NCBI GenBank assembly: GCA_003024175.1
Contig: MDYQ01000056.1
Span: 62,001 to 126,000 of the forward strand
DNA from: Planoprotostelium fungivorum
Taxonomy: Eukaryota; Evosea; Variosea; Cavosteliida; Cavosteliaceae
Length of the DNA stretch: 64,000 bases
Direction of reading: 5' to 3'
This document shows, in pieces, positions 49,301 through 58,432 of the stretch. The translations under genes were made by a program, and so were the position numbers. How positions within the stretch are numbered: position 1 is the stretch's first letter; the number at the start of each line of letters is the position of its first letter. Under the pieces are notes generated by a model that worked only from the letters and a program-made list of their open reading frames with translations, had not been told where the DNA came from and made no database searches.

Positions 49301-49716
49301 TTAGAAGATGTATGCGATTCGATGTGATGATCACGTTCAAGTAGTCTGATTGGGCTATAGGATCGAACGGTCTCGCATTGGCTCTCTCTTTGAGAGATCC
49401 ATTAGCTGGTTTGAGGCTCTTCAGCCATTGGGTGATATTTCTGCTGTTAAAAGGTAAAGACGGTTGTGACTGGAAGACTGGAGAGATGTGAGAAGGTGTG
49501 TGACGAAAGTTGCTGATTCACCCAATGTCGTCCCTTGTATGCCGTATCGATGAAGAGAATGATTTGGAAGGGTCTGAAGCCCCTTTGAGAGATGTCAGCT
49601 CTGTGATGGAGAAATCTTGATCGAATTCGCGTCCAATCGATTCCACAAGATGGACCAGAGATATGAAGATAATATACTTAATGATCAAATGTCTTTACCT
49701 TGAATCTGCCTAGCAT
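46347..49716 (-). CDS. YME1-like mitochondrial AAA metalloprotease (FtsH family)
   Basis: An ATP-dependent membrane protease. Visible parts: an Arg-rich N-terminus compatible with mitochondrial import; a Pro/Ser/Gln-rich linker ([19 protein letters not shown]); one transmembrane segment ([20 protein letters not shown]); then [20 protein letters not shown], Walker [29 protein letters not shown] (pore loop), Walker B IIFIDEID and [19 protein letters not shown]. The protease part has the zinc motif HEGGH in [14 protein letters not shown] and later [30 protein letters not shown] single membrane span and ATNFPE favour the i-AAA (YME1) type over the m-AAA (AFG3) type. Twelve or so introns; those at 46850-46995 and 47314-47370 hold repeats and palindromes. 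The start at 49716 is tentative. Confidence 0.85.
46937..46990. repeat. Short tandem repeat of GATGTTGTGA-type units in an intron
   Basis: GAAGATGTTGTG repeats three times, then GATGATGTTGTG twice, inside a YME1-like gene intron that is unusually long and rich in GATG/TCATCA. Confidence 0.8.
47320..47337. repeat. Perfect 18-bp palindrome of TACG units in an intron
   Basis: TACGTACGTACGTACGTA in an intron of the YME1-like gene; the same intron has GATGACGTCATC at 47358-47369. Confidence 0.85.
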
Positions 49717-49793
49717 GGTAGCTCGGTGATGTGATGTGATGATGTGATCGTGACGCAATAAGTACAACGCGCCTTTATTTTGTCTTTTTCACT

Positions 49794-50342
49794 TTGGCTC
49801 ACAGAGATGCCACAGCAATTGAGTCATATGAGAATGATTCCTCTATACCCCTTCTGTGTGAAGATGAACTTTTCTCTTTTCAGTTCAACAATACTCTTTT
49901 TATCACATTATGTCATGCCATTCACGACGACACTGGACATCACTCAGCTTTAATGATGATTTCTTCACCCCATGTTATGTCAGCTTCGTTCTGAAGTCGA
50001 TAATCCCCTTCCATCACAACAGATGATTCAAGTCTCCATCAATCGTCATCGGCCGAACTCTCTTTCTCTCGGGCGTATACCCTCGACCACCGTCACACTC
50101 TCCAATTCCTCATGGTGATGCTGTTCGTCTGTAACGCACGGAACATTACATCGTCTCACTTCCACATCCCCATGACATCAAACCTCCCAGCGGATCACAG
50201 TCGATTCTGGTCCCTGGGCGAGTACCTACATGTACTCACGCGTGCCCTATACAACCGAACGCCTTCTACTGCCATAGCGTTCATGAATTGCGAATACGCG
50301 CAACATCTGTATGAACATACAGATCCATCGTATTATCTGTGA
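49794..50342 (+). CDS. Possible small hypothetical gene
   Basis: A frame beginning near 49794 (MAHRDATAIESYENDSS, LFITLCHAIHDDTGHH) could splice through an intron ending CATCACAACAG at about 50021 into a frame of about 105 codons that ends at 50342 (AELSFSRAYTLDHRHTLQFL, FWSLGEYLHVLTRALYNR, NCEYAQHLYEHTDPSYYL). The second part is well formed, but the join could not be fixed in phase. No family recognised. It would be divergent from the YME1-like gene. Confidence 0.3.
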
Positions 50343-50821
50343 TGAAATCAAGAGGGTGCCTCGTTTAGTTATGGAGGCTGGTGGTCGGACTTGGATAGGG
50401 AGTGGGCTCAGTAATATCTGTGTTAATAAATACGATTCATAATGATCGCCTGTGGTGTCGACATCGCGTTTCCACTATGAATTCCAGACAAGAGCCGTGT
50501 TCACAACAATATATGGGGTCCTGCATAACACACCCCATCCACCTGTCAACGTACAAACGCAAATCACTTCCGCACTCCCTATGAATAGTAGCATTTACCC
50601 GAGTTTCAGCTAAATCTCCCCTTCCCCTTTCCAAATAATACACCGAGGGCCACTCTGTCGCGACGCTGCTGGGCAGCCCATTGGTAGGAGATAGGCAGAT
50701 AGCTACTCTGTTTCCAGGGACCGTGGAGCGGTTACTATGGGATCGACGTGGGGAATAGATGGCGATAGATCTCTTTCTGCGGAGATCGTCTCCATAAAAG
50801 CCAGTAGGAAAGACAACGGCG
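50343..50821. other. Intergenic region
   Basis: About 479 bases with only shadow frames on both strands. It should carry the promoter of the gene at 50822. No repeat or RNA gene is seen. Confidence 0.35.
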
Positions 50822-51568
50822 ATGAACGAGACGGCGACCATGCTGCTCGCCAGGAGCGAACTGTTCAGCTGCTGGAGAGAGTGTTCTCCTCACGATACGA
50901 GAGAGGACGTGGTGCGATGCATCGAGTGGATAGAGGACAGCTGGTTTCACATGACACAGACACGAAACCTGATGGGGCTGCCAACGATAGAACCCCTCAT
51001 ACATCTAAAGACGAAGGCGCAACCACCGACAAACATGGTACCATTTCGTCTGATGGAACCACTCAGAGGGCGTCAGAGGAAATCATACGATAGAGAAACG
51101 AGATTCATCAGTCCTCGACCAGTCGTCATTCTCTCCCAGGTTTGTATCATTCTTTGCGTAACGGTCAACTCATTATTTTCATCCAGGACTCCGAATTGGT
51201 GGGAAGGATACAAAACTGCGTCATCAACGTTCAACTCTGCGATGGAGAGGGAAGTCCCCTCTCTCAAGAACACATCTCGGGACCACACGGGGTAGAAGCC
51301 GTCTTATCGTTGACTTACTTTAGAACACCTCCCCTTGCTCTGAAGGTGCGATATAAGACGATGCATCCACAGAGTCTGACCCTCTCGACAGATCTCTCAT
51401 CTTTTGGAAGATCAATCGGCCACCCTGTCATTCGACATTGAGTGCACCATGCAAGGGGGTCAGATCATCAGAGCCAACATCATGACGGATCCATTCGTCT
51501 TCATCAGAGACCGAAAGCCTCGAAGGGGCCAAACGAGGTCGGCCTCACCATCGTCTGGTTCAGACTGA
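50822..51568 (+). CDS. Orphan protein with strand-rich domain and basic C-terminus
   Basis: Three exons: 50822 to about 51138, then one from DSELVGRIQ at about 51187 to LALK at about 51345, then ISHLLEDQ to the stop at 51568. Both introns are phase 0 (45 and 47 nt). The N-terminus opens MNETATMLLARSELFSCW with HDTREDVVRCIEWIEDSWFH. The middle is a series of strands (RPVVILSQDSELVGRIQNC, VINVQLCDGEG, LSFDIECTMQGGQIIRANIM) and the end is TDPFVFIRDRKPRRGQTR and Ser/Pro residues. The layout (beta-rich core, then FVFIRDRKPRR) reminds one of immunoglobulin-fold transcription factors, but no family signature is met. I leave function open. Confidence 0.5.
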
Positions 51569-51869
51569 TTTGTATATTTTGTACAGCTCCTATGAGTTTG
51601 AATATAAAGGATGTTGCTCGAACGTGCAAACTCTTTTTCGTGCCCGTCATTCCATACATATTTCAGACCATGATGATCATGGTTGGCTGCTTGTGACAAC
51701 ATTCAACCGAAGCATCGCAGAGGTCGGCAAAATCGGTTAAAAAAATGACAGATGGAGATGGTGTCGTCCTTTATGTGCAGTCATCTCTTCTCTCATTCCA
51801 ATCTCGAGAGCTTTCGTGGACGTAGATTGTGGGGTACATTCGTGTTGATGACTCACATCTAATCTTCAT
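51569..51869. other. Convergent 3' flanks
   Basis: About 300 bases between the stops of two convergent genes. Contains TTAAAAAAATG and AT-rich stretches suited to 3' ends; no gene seen. Confidence 0.35.
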
Positions 51870-52647
51870 CTAATCTTCGACTCCAATCTTCCTCAGATAT
51901 TGCAGAATCTGTGTCTTCCATCTGTTCATGCTGTTAGAAGAGAACAGAGGATCTCGATCGGTGTGATTACGTATGACGTGCGATAAGATAAGGACATATA
52001 CCACAGGATCTAATTCAGAGAGAAAATGGAGGTTGTCCACACGCGTTGATAACATTCACTCGTAAGATGAATGAAACGATGGATAATGAAGCAGTTGTAA
52101 GATATGGTATTCTGATCCAAAAAATGATTCTCACCTCTTCGATAATGATCTCTCTTCTCTTTCCATGTGCGAAAAAGTTGAGTCCAAGAGATGCCGCGAA
52201 GACGATTATGATGGCGGCTACGGTGAATGCCAGAGCGATGAAACCCAACGTGAAGAGGGATCCACTCAGGGCGTGGAATGTTCCTGCCAAAGCATCTACC
52301 CCCATGCCCACAGCCACGTATATCGAAGCGGCAGAATGAAAGCATCCCGCTCCAATGGAAGATAATTTGGCGATCACCCAGAATCCCACGGCAGCTACGA
52401 GAGATAACCACGATAAGAATGCCAGTGAGACCAATCCTGTACCCAGCCAGAATGAAGTGACGGCACCGAACCCAAAGAGCGTCGCCTTGATGACGGTGTG
52501 ATACAGAGTGTTCAACTTGCCCTTGTTCGGTGCCACCAATTGCTGATTCGTATCCGAATTGATGGCCGCGACGAGACTCCCCCTCTCTCCCCCTCTTCCC
52601 GTCTGATGACGAATGAACGGACTCGCAGTCGCCGACGTGGAGGGCAT
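51870..52647 (-). CDS. Multi-pass membrane protein of unknown function
   Basis: First exon 52647-52135 encodes a disordered head (ending NQQLVAPNKGKLNTLYHTV) and four or five hydrophobic stretches: ATLFGFGAVTSFWLGTGLVS, LAFLSWLSLVAAVGFWVIA, GAGCFHSAASIYVAVGMGV and LFTLGFIALAFTVAAIIIVF. It ends KRREIIIEE. The last exon (52009-51870) encodes PVVYVLILSHVIRN..SMNRWKTQILQYLRKIGVED. Joining the two directly leaves the wrong phase; a 52-nt micro-exon at about 52060-52111 between a 23-nt and a 50-nt intron would restore it. The Gly-rich helices recall lipid-droplet or ER hairpin proteins, but no family is assigned. Confidence 0.6.
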
Positions 52648-52927
52648 ATCGTCCGATACGTCTGAGATGTGATGTTGCGGCGTGCGTAAACCAGAATTTT
52701 CACGTGGAGTTCTCCAACTTACAACTGGGAATCATCAAGTACTTACATCGTCCACATTCTTTCGCTTACCGATATTTCTCATGCTAATTTGTATGGATAT
52801 AAAGCACACGGGCACGGAGTTGTAGACAATGTCGACACCGTGAAACTGGATGAAATTTGCAAAACGTGGAAGGAAGGGCAATCAAACAACACGTGCACAC
52901 GTTCAACACACACCCATCACAAAGATC

Positions 52928-53966
52928 ATGTCTCAAAACACAAAGACCGAACAGACCAAGCAGGCCATCCAAGATGGAGCCGACACCATGAAGGACGCCG
53001 TCGATGCCACCTCTAACGCCGCTCAGAATGCTCAGGCCAAGGCCGGAGAAGTCGCCGGAGCCGCTGCCCAGAAGGCCGGTGAGGCCAAGGACGCCGCTGC
53101 CCAGAAGGCTGGTGAGGCCAAGAATGCCGCTCAAGATGCCGCCGCCGCTGCCTCTCAGAAGGCCGGCGAGGCCAAGGACGCCGCCGCACAGAAGGCCGGT
53201 GAGGCCAAGGATGCCGCTCAAGATGCCGCCGCCGCTGCCTCTCAGAAGGCCGGTGAGCTCAAGGACGCCGCCTCTCAGAAGGCTTCCGAGGCCGCCGCCG
53301 CTGCACAGAACGCCGCCGCTGCCGCCCAACAGAAGGCCACCGAGGCGGTTGCCTTCGCCCAACAGAAGGCCGCCGAGGCCAAGGAGGCCGCCGCACAGAA
53401 GGCCGGTGAGGCCGTCACAGCCGCTCAGAACGCCGCCGCCGCCGCCCAGCAGAAGGCTGAGGAAGCCGTTGCTTACGCCCAACAGAAGGCCTCCGAGGCC
53501 GCTGCTGCCGCCGCCGATCTGAAGGACGCCGCCGCACAGAAGGCTGGTGAGCTCGCCACACAGGCCCAGGAGGTCCTCTCCAGCGCCGCCCAGACTGCAC
53601 AGAACGCCGCCGCCGCTGCCTACCAGACGACAGCTGACGCCGCCGCCCAGGCCGCCACTTACGTTCAAGAGAAGGGAGCCCAGGCTTACGAGTACGCCGC
53701 TCAGGTGAGAATTTCGATCGTCTACAACGTTGTAGAACGGGATATTTACGATGTTTTAGGTTGCCGCCGACACAAAGGAGATGGTTGCCGGAACAGCAGA
53801 GCAGACAAAGGAGTACCTCGATGAGAAGACGCAAGCTGCCAAGGAGAAGGTTGCCGACGGAGTCGACGCCGCCGCCGACAAGGCCAAGGCTGCCTCTAAC
53901 GCTGCCAACGAGAAGGTTCAGGAGACGGCCGACCAAGCCAAGGCCAAGGCTGCTGAGACCAAGTAA
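52928..53966 (+). CDS. LEA-like Ala/Lys/Glu-rich repeat protein
   Basis: Two exons (52928-53704, 53760-53966; 984 nt) give 327 residues, nearly all built from 11-residue-like repeats such as AAQKAGEAKDA, ASQKAGELKDA and AAQQKATEAVAFAQQ. The composition (Ala about 40 per cent, with Lys, Glu, Gln; no Cys or Trp) and amphipathic helix periodicity are those of group 3 late-embryogenesis-abundant (LEA_4) proteins. These are disordered in water, fold to helices on drying and protect membranes and proteins. No signal peptide. The 55-nt intron carries CTACAACGTTGTAG. The exon is far more GC-rich than its flanks because the Ala codons end in C. A function in cyst or spore survival is inference. Confidence 0.82.
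53722..53735. repeat. Perfect palindrome CTACAACGTTGTAG in an intron
   Basis: In the single intron (53705-53759) of the LEA-like gene. Confidence 0.9.
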
Positions 53967-54060
53967 ATACCTTTTTCTACGACGCATTGTTTTTCTATTG
54001 TGATGAAAGATTATTGTTTCTGACAAATTTGATTCTTGTTATGAAGGGGTGTCATATACG

Positions 54061-54112
54061 GTGGATTTAGGGTTTATCGTACAACATCAGCCGCGTGGAT
54101 TTAAGGTTTATC
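54061..54112 (+). repeat. Two near-identical 18-bp direct repeats at a convergent 3' end
   Basis: GTGGATTTAGGGTTTATC at 54061-54078 and GTGGATTTAAGGTTTATC at 54095-54112, one mismatch apart. The second overlaps the stop codon of the DEX1 homologue. A partial relative, TTTTAAGGTTTATCCAC, lies at 26463 between another convergent pair. Confidence 0.8.
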
Positions 54113-57100
54113 AAGTCGACAGAGGAAGTGGGGTCGTAGATCGCTGAGTGTAGATCGTCACGAAGGCACCGATGACCAGCATGGGCACCACGAGAGCGTA
54201 CTGTACGTTTCAGCTCACCCCTCTCCCTCTCCTCACCTTGATGATGCGGTAAAAATGCTTGTGGAACGTCACAGAGAAAGAATCAAAGAAGGCCTGGCCG
54301 TATTCGTTCGTCATCTCGATGTAGATCATGGTGGACATCCTCTCAAGGGGTGACGTCATCACTTCCGTGTAGAAGCCTGCAGACTTGTACTCTCTCTTGA
54401 ACAAGAGATGGTTTCCGTACAAGATCTGTTTTTGTCAATCTACAACGAGACGTAACTGTAATCTACAACGGGACATGTGGGATCTACAACGAGGAGCTCA
54501 CTTTGACGCGGTAGACGGGGGGTCTCAAATGTTTGGGACGTTTGTCGACGATTTCGAATTGTACGGAGAAAGATTCTCGGGAAATATCCCTCGTATCACG
54601 ATTCTGCCCGCGGACGAAAATTCCTTGAAGATTTTCCCGCGCAGTGTAGCCGTTACGGCCCTGGTTGTAACTCACCCTGGGAGGGGTCAGGGTTAAACCT
54701 TAAGACCTACCGTACCATGGCTTGAGGGGGTGGTAAGGTGCCGTTGTAGACAGTAAATAAACTCTGCCACTTCTCGTAGTCACCACGAGGTCCATCTTTC
54801 CATTGCCGGTGATATCCTCTGCCAACACCATACACCGCCTGGAAGAATAAAGGAAAATAAAATCGATTCGATCTACAACGATGTAGATGGTGGATACGAT
54901 GATTCTCCCAGGTCCAAGGTGTAGACACAGGAGGTCCTTCCGTGGATGATATAGAGGTTACCATCTTGTGCAAGTGTCACGAGGTGGAGACCACTGCTGT
55001 ACGTGTGTGGTTTCTCGCTGAGATCGATCAAGAGGACCTGGGTCACGTGATCAATGTAGATTCCGATGAGATTTCACACCTGCGAGATCAATCTTCCCGG
55101 AAATTTCATGGGAAATCGGGGGAGAGGTTTTCCATTATCCCCCCTCCTGTCGACGTATCAATTTCCGAGAAATTTCTCGGAAACTCACAACGCCCAGATG
55201 TGACCCTCCACCGTTGCCACGACGACGTCTAACACTCCATCTCCGTCGATGTCTCCCACAGTAGGTGCCTGTCGATGTCATCCATCTACAGCGTTGTAGA
55301 TCGATCACCTCGCTGGGATAACCCGAAATACGACTCTCCCACAGTTCCGTACCGTCTGCCCTGAACGCGATGACGTTCGAATTGACGTCACACGCGATGA
55401 TCTCTGAAATTTCCGTCAATTCTCCCGTTTCCGCGGAATTTCCCCCGATCTCCTCGTTTCCCGGTAACAACCCTCACCCAATTGACCGTCGCCGTCTATG
55501 TCTTCCACGATGACAGATGCATGTATGGAATCCATGGAAAACTGCCTGACAATTCGGCCGTGGGCGTCGATGACGTAGAGAGTACCCAGACCTGTTCCCA
55601 TGAGGATTTCTAATTTTCCGTCGGCGTCAAAATCGGCGACGGTGGGGGAGCTGTGGAGGTATGCGGGGTACTGTGAATTCTCACTGGTTATGTCCAAATC
55701 TGAAGAGTCGAGGAAATTTCGAAGAAATAGACGAGAAAGAGGAGAGAAGTGGAGGAGAGATTTCGGGGAAATTTCAAAGGATACTGAGGATCCAGCGCAG
55801 GCGACCGGTAGTGAGACTGAAAACTGCGATACCGGATGCGACGTAATCTGCGATGTTGACGTCCTTGTCTAACGTGCTCAGAACAGCCGGGTCAGCATAT
55901 GTCCTCCTGCGTTACCCTCAGAATCTTCCACGAAATTTCTCAGAACGTTCTCAGAAATCTCACCCGTCAAAGAAGTAAGACACGGGCACGATGATCTCAA
56001 ACTCGTCGTCACCATCGAGATCGACAACCACCGGCGTGTTTAAGATGTGAGCGTCTACAAAGACATGGTGGCTGCCGTTGTCCTTTGATTGTAAGTTGAG
56101 AGATTTCCACTGCTCGAATTGTGGGGAGTAGAGAGGGTCGTTGTTCTGAACCACTTGGTGGACGTAGCCTTCGGGTGTCGACGTCGACAAGAAGATCTGA
56201 TGGGATGAGATGGTAGAAGTTGTGGTTGATGTCGGTGATGGATGATGATGGTGATCGACGTTGATGATGATCGATGGTGGCGGTGCTGATGATCGAAAGA
56301 TCATGTTGTGATGCGATGATGACATTCAACTCACATCGAAGCTTTCGAGTGCTTCCGGTGTGAGTTCAGCTCGGGATCCCAGATAAGGATGTTTCCCTGA
56401 ATTTTCTACGGCCTGGAGCTTCCTCCCGCTCGACGGTTTGACTTTCTTTCTTTCTGCCTTCCCAGTCGATTTTTCCTTGGAATTTGCCGTAGACTTCTCC
56501 TTGGAATTTGCCGTAGATTTCTCAATCGGTTTCTGAGAATCTTCTTCCTTTGGTGCGTATGGACCTGACATGGCCTCACCCCCGTAAGACTGATAAATTT
56601 AAAATTCCAATTGGATTCAAATTTTAAATTTAAATTCTTCGTGTCAAAAGACATGAGAGTCACGAATGATTGCAGGGTGAAGGAGAGGATGGAAGATTCG
56701 ACTGATGATCTCACCATGACTTCTTTTTGGAATTGGATGAACTTCTGATCGTTCAGGGACATAGACACTTCGACGTTTTTGGATAGCAGACCCCTCGACC
56801 AATCTTTCTCCACCTTCAAGGGTGCCACCTTCAATGTCTTTCCAGATTCGGGCAGCCCCTTCTCTCTGTATCCTATCAATATACAACTCGAACCGAACGA
56901 AACGTTATGCGTGGAGAGGAATGATAGACACGAACAACCTGGAGATGGAAATGTCGATCATATTTCGTGATGGATGATGGGGATGATTGGATGACGGATG
57001 ATGCGGCTCACGTTAAGAAGACAATCTCTCCTGTTTCTGTGCTGACGATGATTTCGTTTCTGTTGTCTCCCTCTGTGTCGAAGGATAGTGGTCCGGCCAG

Positions 57101-57670
57101 AAAAACTGATCCAGGGAAAGCGTAAGGCCAACCTGTGGAGGTAGTTGATGGGAGTTGATGGACAAGTGAACTCACCTGGAAGTTTATTGCCTCTGCCGTC
57201 AATGACTTCGACATATGATTGAGACGTGGCGATGATGATCTCCTTTGAACCGTCACTGTATCGAATGAGATGAACGAAAATGAACAGATAAGACGGATGC
57301 GATATGTATGAAGATAGAATAATGTCTCACGCTTCGAGATCTTGAATGATGGGTGTGCTATAGACTGAGGATCCCAATTCAGCCATCCATAACATGTTCA
57401 AAGGTACGGGCTCGCACGATGCATTGTTGGGAGAGGCCTGATGACTAATTGATAGAAAAATCAGATGTCCATTCATACGATCCATCGTGAAGCAGAGAAT
57501 AAAATATGCGACGTTGAGACACATCGAACAGACAAATGGACTCACAATGAGATATCAGCCGGTCGAACAGGCTTCTTGTCTTTGTATTTGTTGGCACCAA
57601 TCGCACCCTGTGAGAGGATCACAGAGAGCGACAGCAATATGAAGAAAAATCGGTAGCTGAATCCTCCCAT
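54111..57670 (-). CDS. DEX1: DEX1-like FG-GAP repeat type I membrane protein
   Basis: A homologue of plant DEFECTIVE IN EXINE FORMATION 1. It starts with a signal peptide (MGGFSYRFFFILLSLSVILS) and has beta-propeller FG-GAP/integrin-alpha-like units: LWMAELGSSVYSTPIIQDLE, GDNRNEIIVSTETGEIVFL, VVDLDGDDEFEIIVPVSYFF, SSPTVADFDADGKLEILMGT, VIVEDIDGDGQL, and ITGNGKMDLVVTTRSGRVYL followed by HPLKPW. Many of the DxDGDG-type loops should bind Ca2+. The C-terminal region (FEIVDKRPKHLRPPVYRVK, IYIEMTNEYGQAFFDSFSV, TFHKHFYRIIKYALVVPMLV, ending TTPLPLST) matches plant DEX1 end to end, including the membrane span and the PLP tail. In plants DEX1 is needed for pollen wall patterning; its amoeboid role is unknown. 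About fifteen introns, several with palindromes. Confidence 0.85.
55162..55183. repeat. Perfect 22-bp palindrome in an intron
   Basis: The sequence opens TTTCCGAGAAA and continues with its exact reverse complement. It abuts the donor of a DEX1-homologue intron (minus sense GTGAGTTTCCGAG) and has no spacer, so the intron RNA can fold back fully on itself. Confidence 0.95.
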
Positions 57671-58432
57671 TGATTCGATGTGATCTTCCTCGCATCCATG
57701 TGTGACACACAAAATTTTTGCAGAAAAGTACAACGAAGACAAGAACATAACAAGCGCCACCGATGATCACTGATCATCCCCGATATAATGTATATTCATA
57801 TCATGATTTTTGTCCTCAGAGAACTGGTCGATCATCCGAGTGTGTTCGGTCAAGATTGTCGGCATCGAATCCACTTCGAGGTGGTCAGAACATTTTGACG
57901 TTCCTCAAGAGCCTTGTTCTCAGTCCTTCCAAAAAAAGGCGGAGAAGAGATGTCGCCACACAACACCAATACGATCACGTTTACCGAGGTGAACGTCGAC
58001 TTACCCTCAGCCGCCCAATGACCAGCGAAGTCTGCATGGTCCATGGTCCATCACAGCGTTACACTGCAGCCCAGCGAAAAACGGGAAACGAAAGTCAAGT
58101 TGGGAGCACTCGTGAGCTTGTACCGGGGAGACCCTTGCCCGGCTCGCCTGCGGAACGTGTTTTCTTCCAATTCTATGACAGTTCGCCACACCGGTCCATC
58201 AGGGCTTTCAGCCAATTTTGCAGTGTTACGCAGACGATGGAGAAGATTCTCGGGTGTCGGACAAGCCATTCGCTTCGAGCTGCGAAAATCGGACAAAAGT
58301 TGGAAGACATGAGGCCACATCCATCGGTACGGTTCCTACCTTTCGTCTACCCACGAGAATAGCTGACTCCTCCACGTCAATATCGCGTGACGGTGCAGAG
58401 TGAGGGACCTTCATTCATTCTCTTCCGACGAG
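57671..58432. other. Divergent intergenic region with one long unexplained frame
   Basis: About 760 bases between the DEX1 homologue and the G8 protein, both starting outward from here. A 199-codon plus-strand frame (57763-58362) crosses it; it is basic (PSKKRRRRDVATQ) with no domain or signal, and overlapping minus frames exist too. I treat it as promoter DNA that happens to be open. Confidence 0.35.

Noticed and set aside
53004-53522. A 172-codon Pro/Arg-rich plus-strand frame inside the LEA-like gene
   Set aside because: A +1 shadow of the repeat codons with no own start context or intron structure.
52784-53668. A 294-codon Gly/Leu-rich open frame on the minus strand over the LEA-like gene
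   Set aside because: It is the exact antisense shadow of the Ala/Lys/Glu repeats; its repeat period follows theirs and it has no signal or domain.
57763-58362. A 199-codon plus-strand frame between DEX1 and the G8 gene
   Set aside because: No domain or splice pattern and competing frames on the minus strand; most likely promoter DNA.
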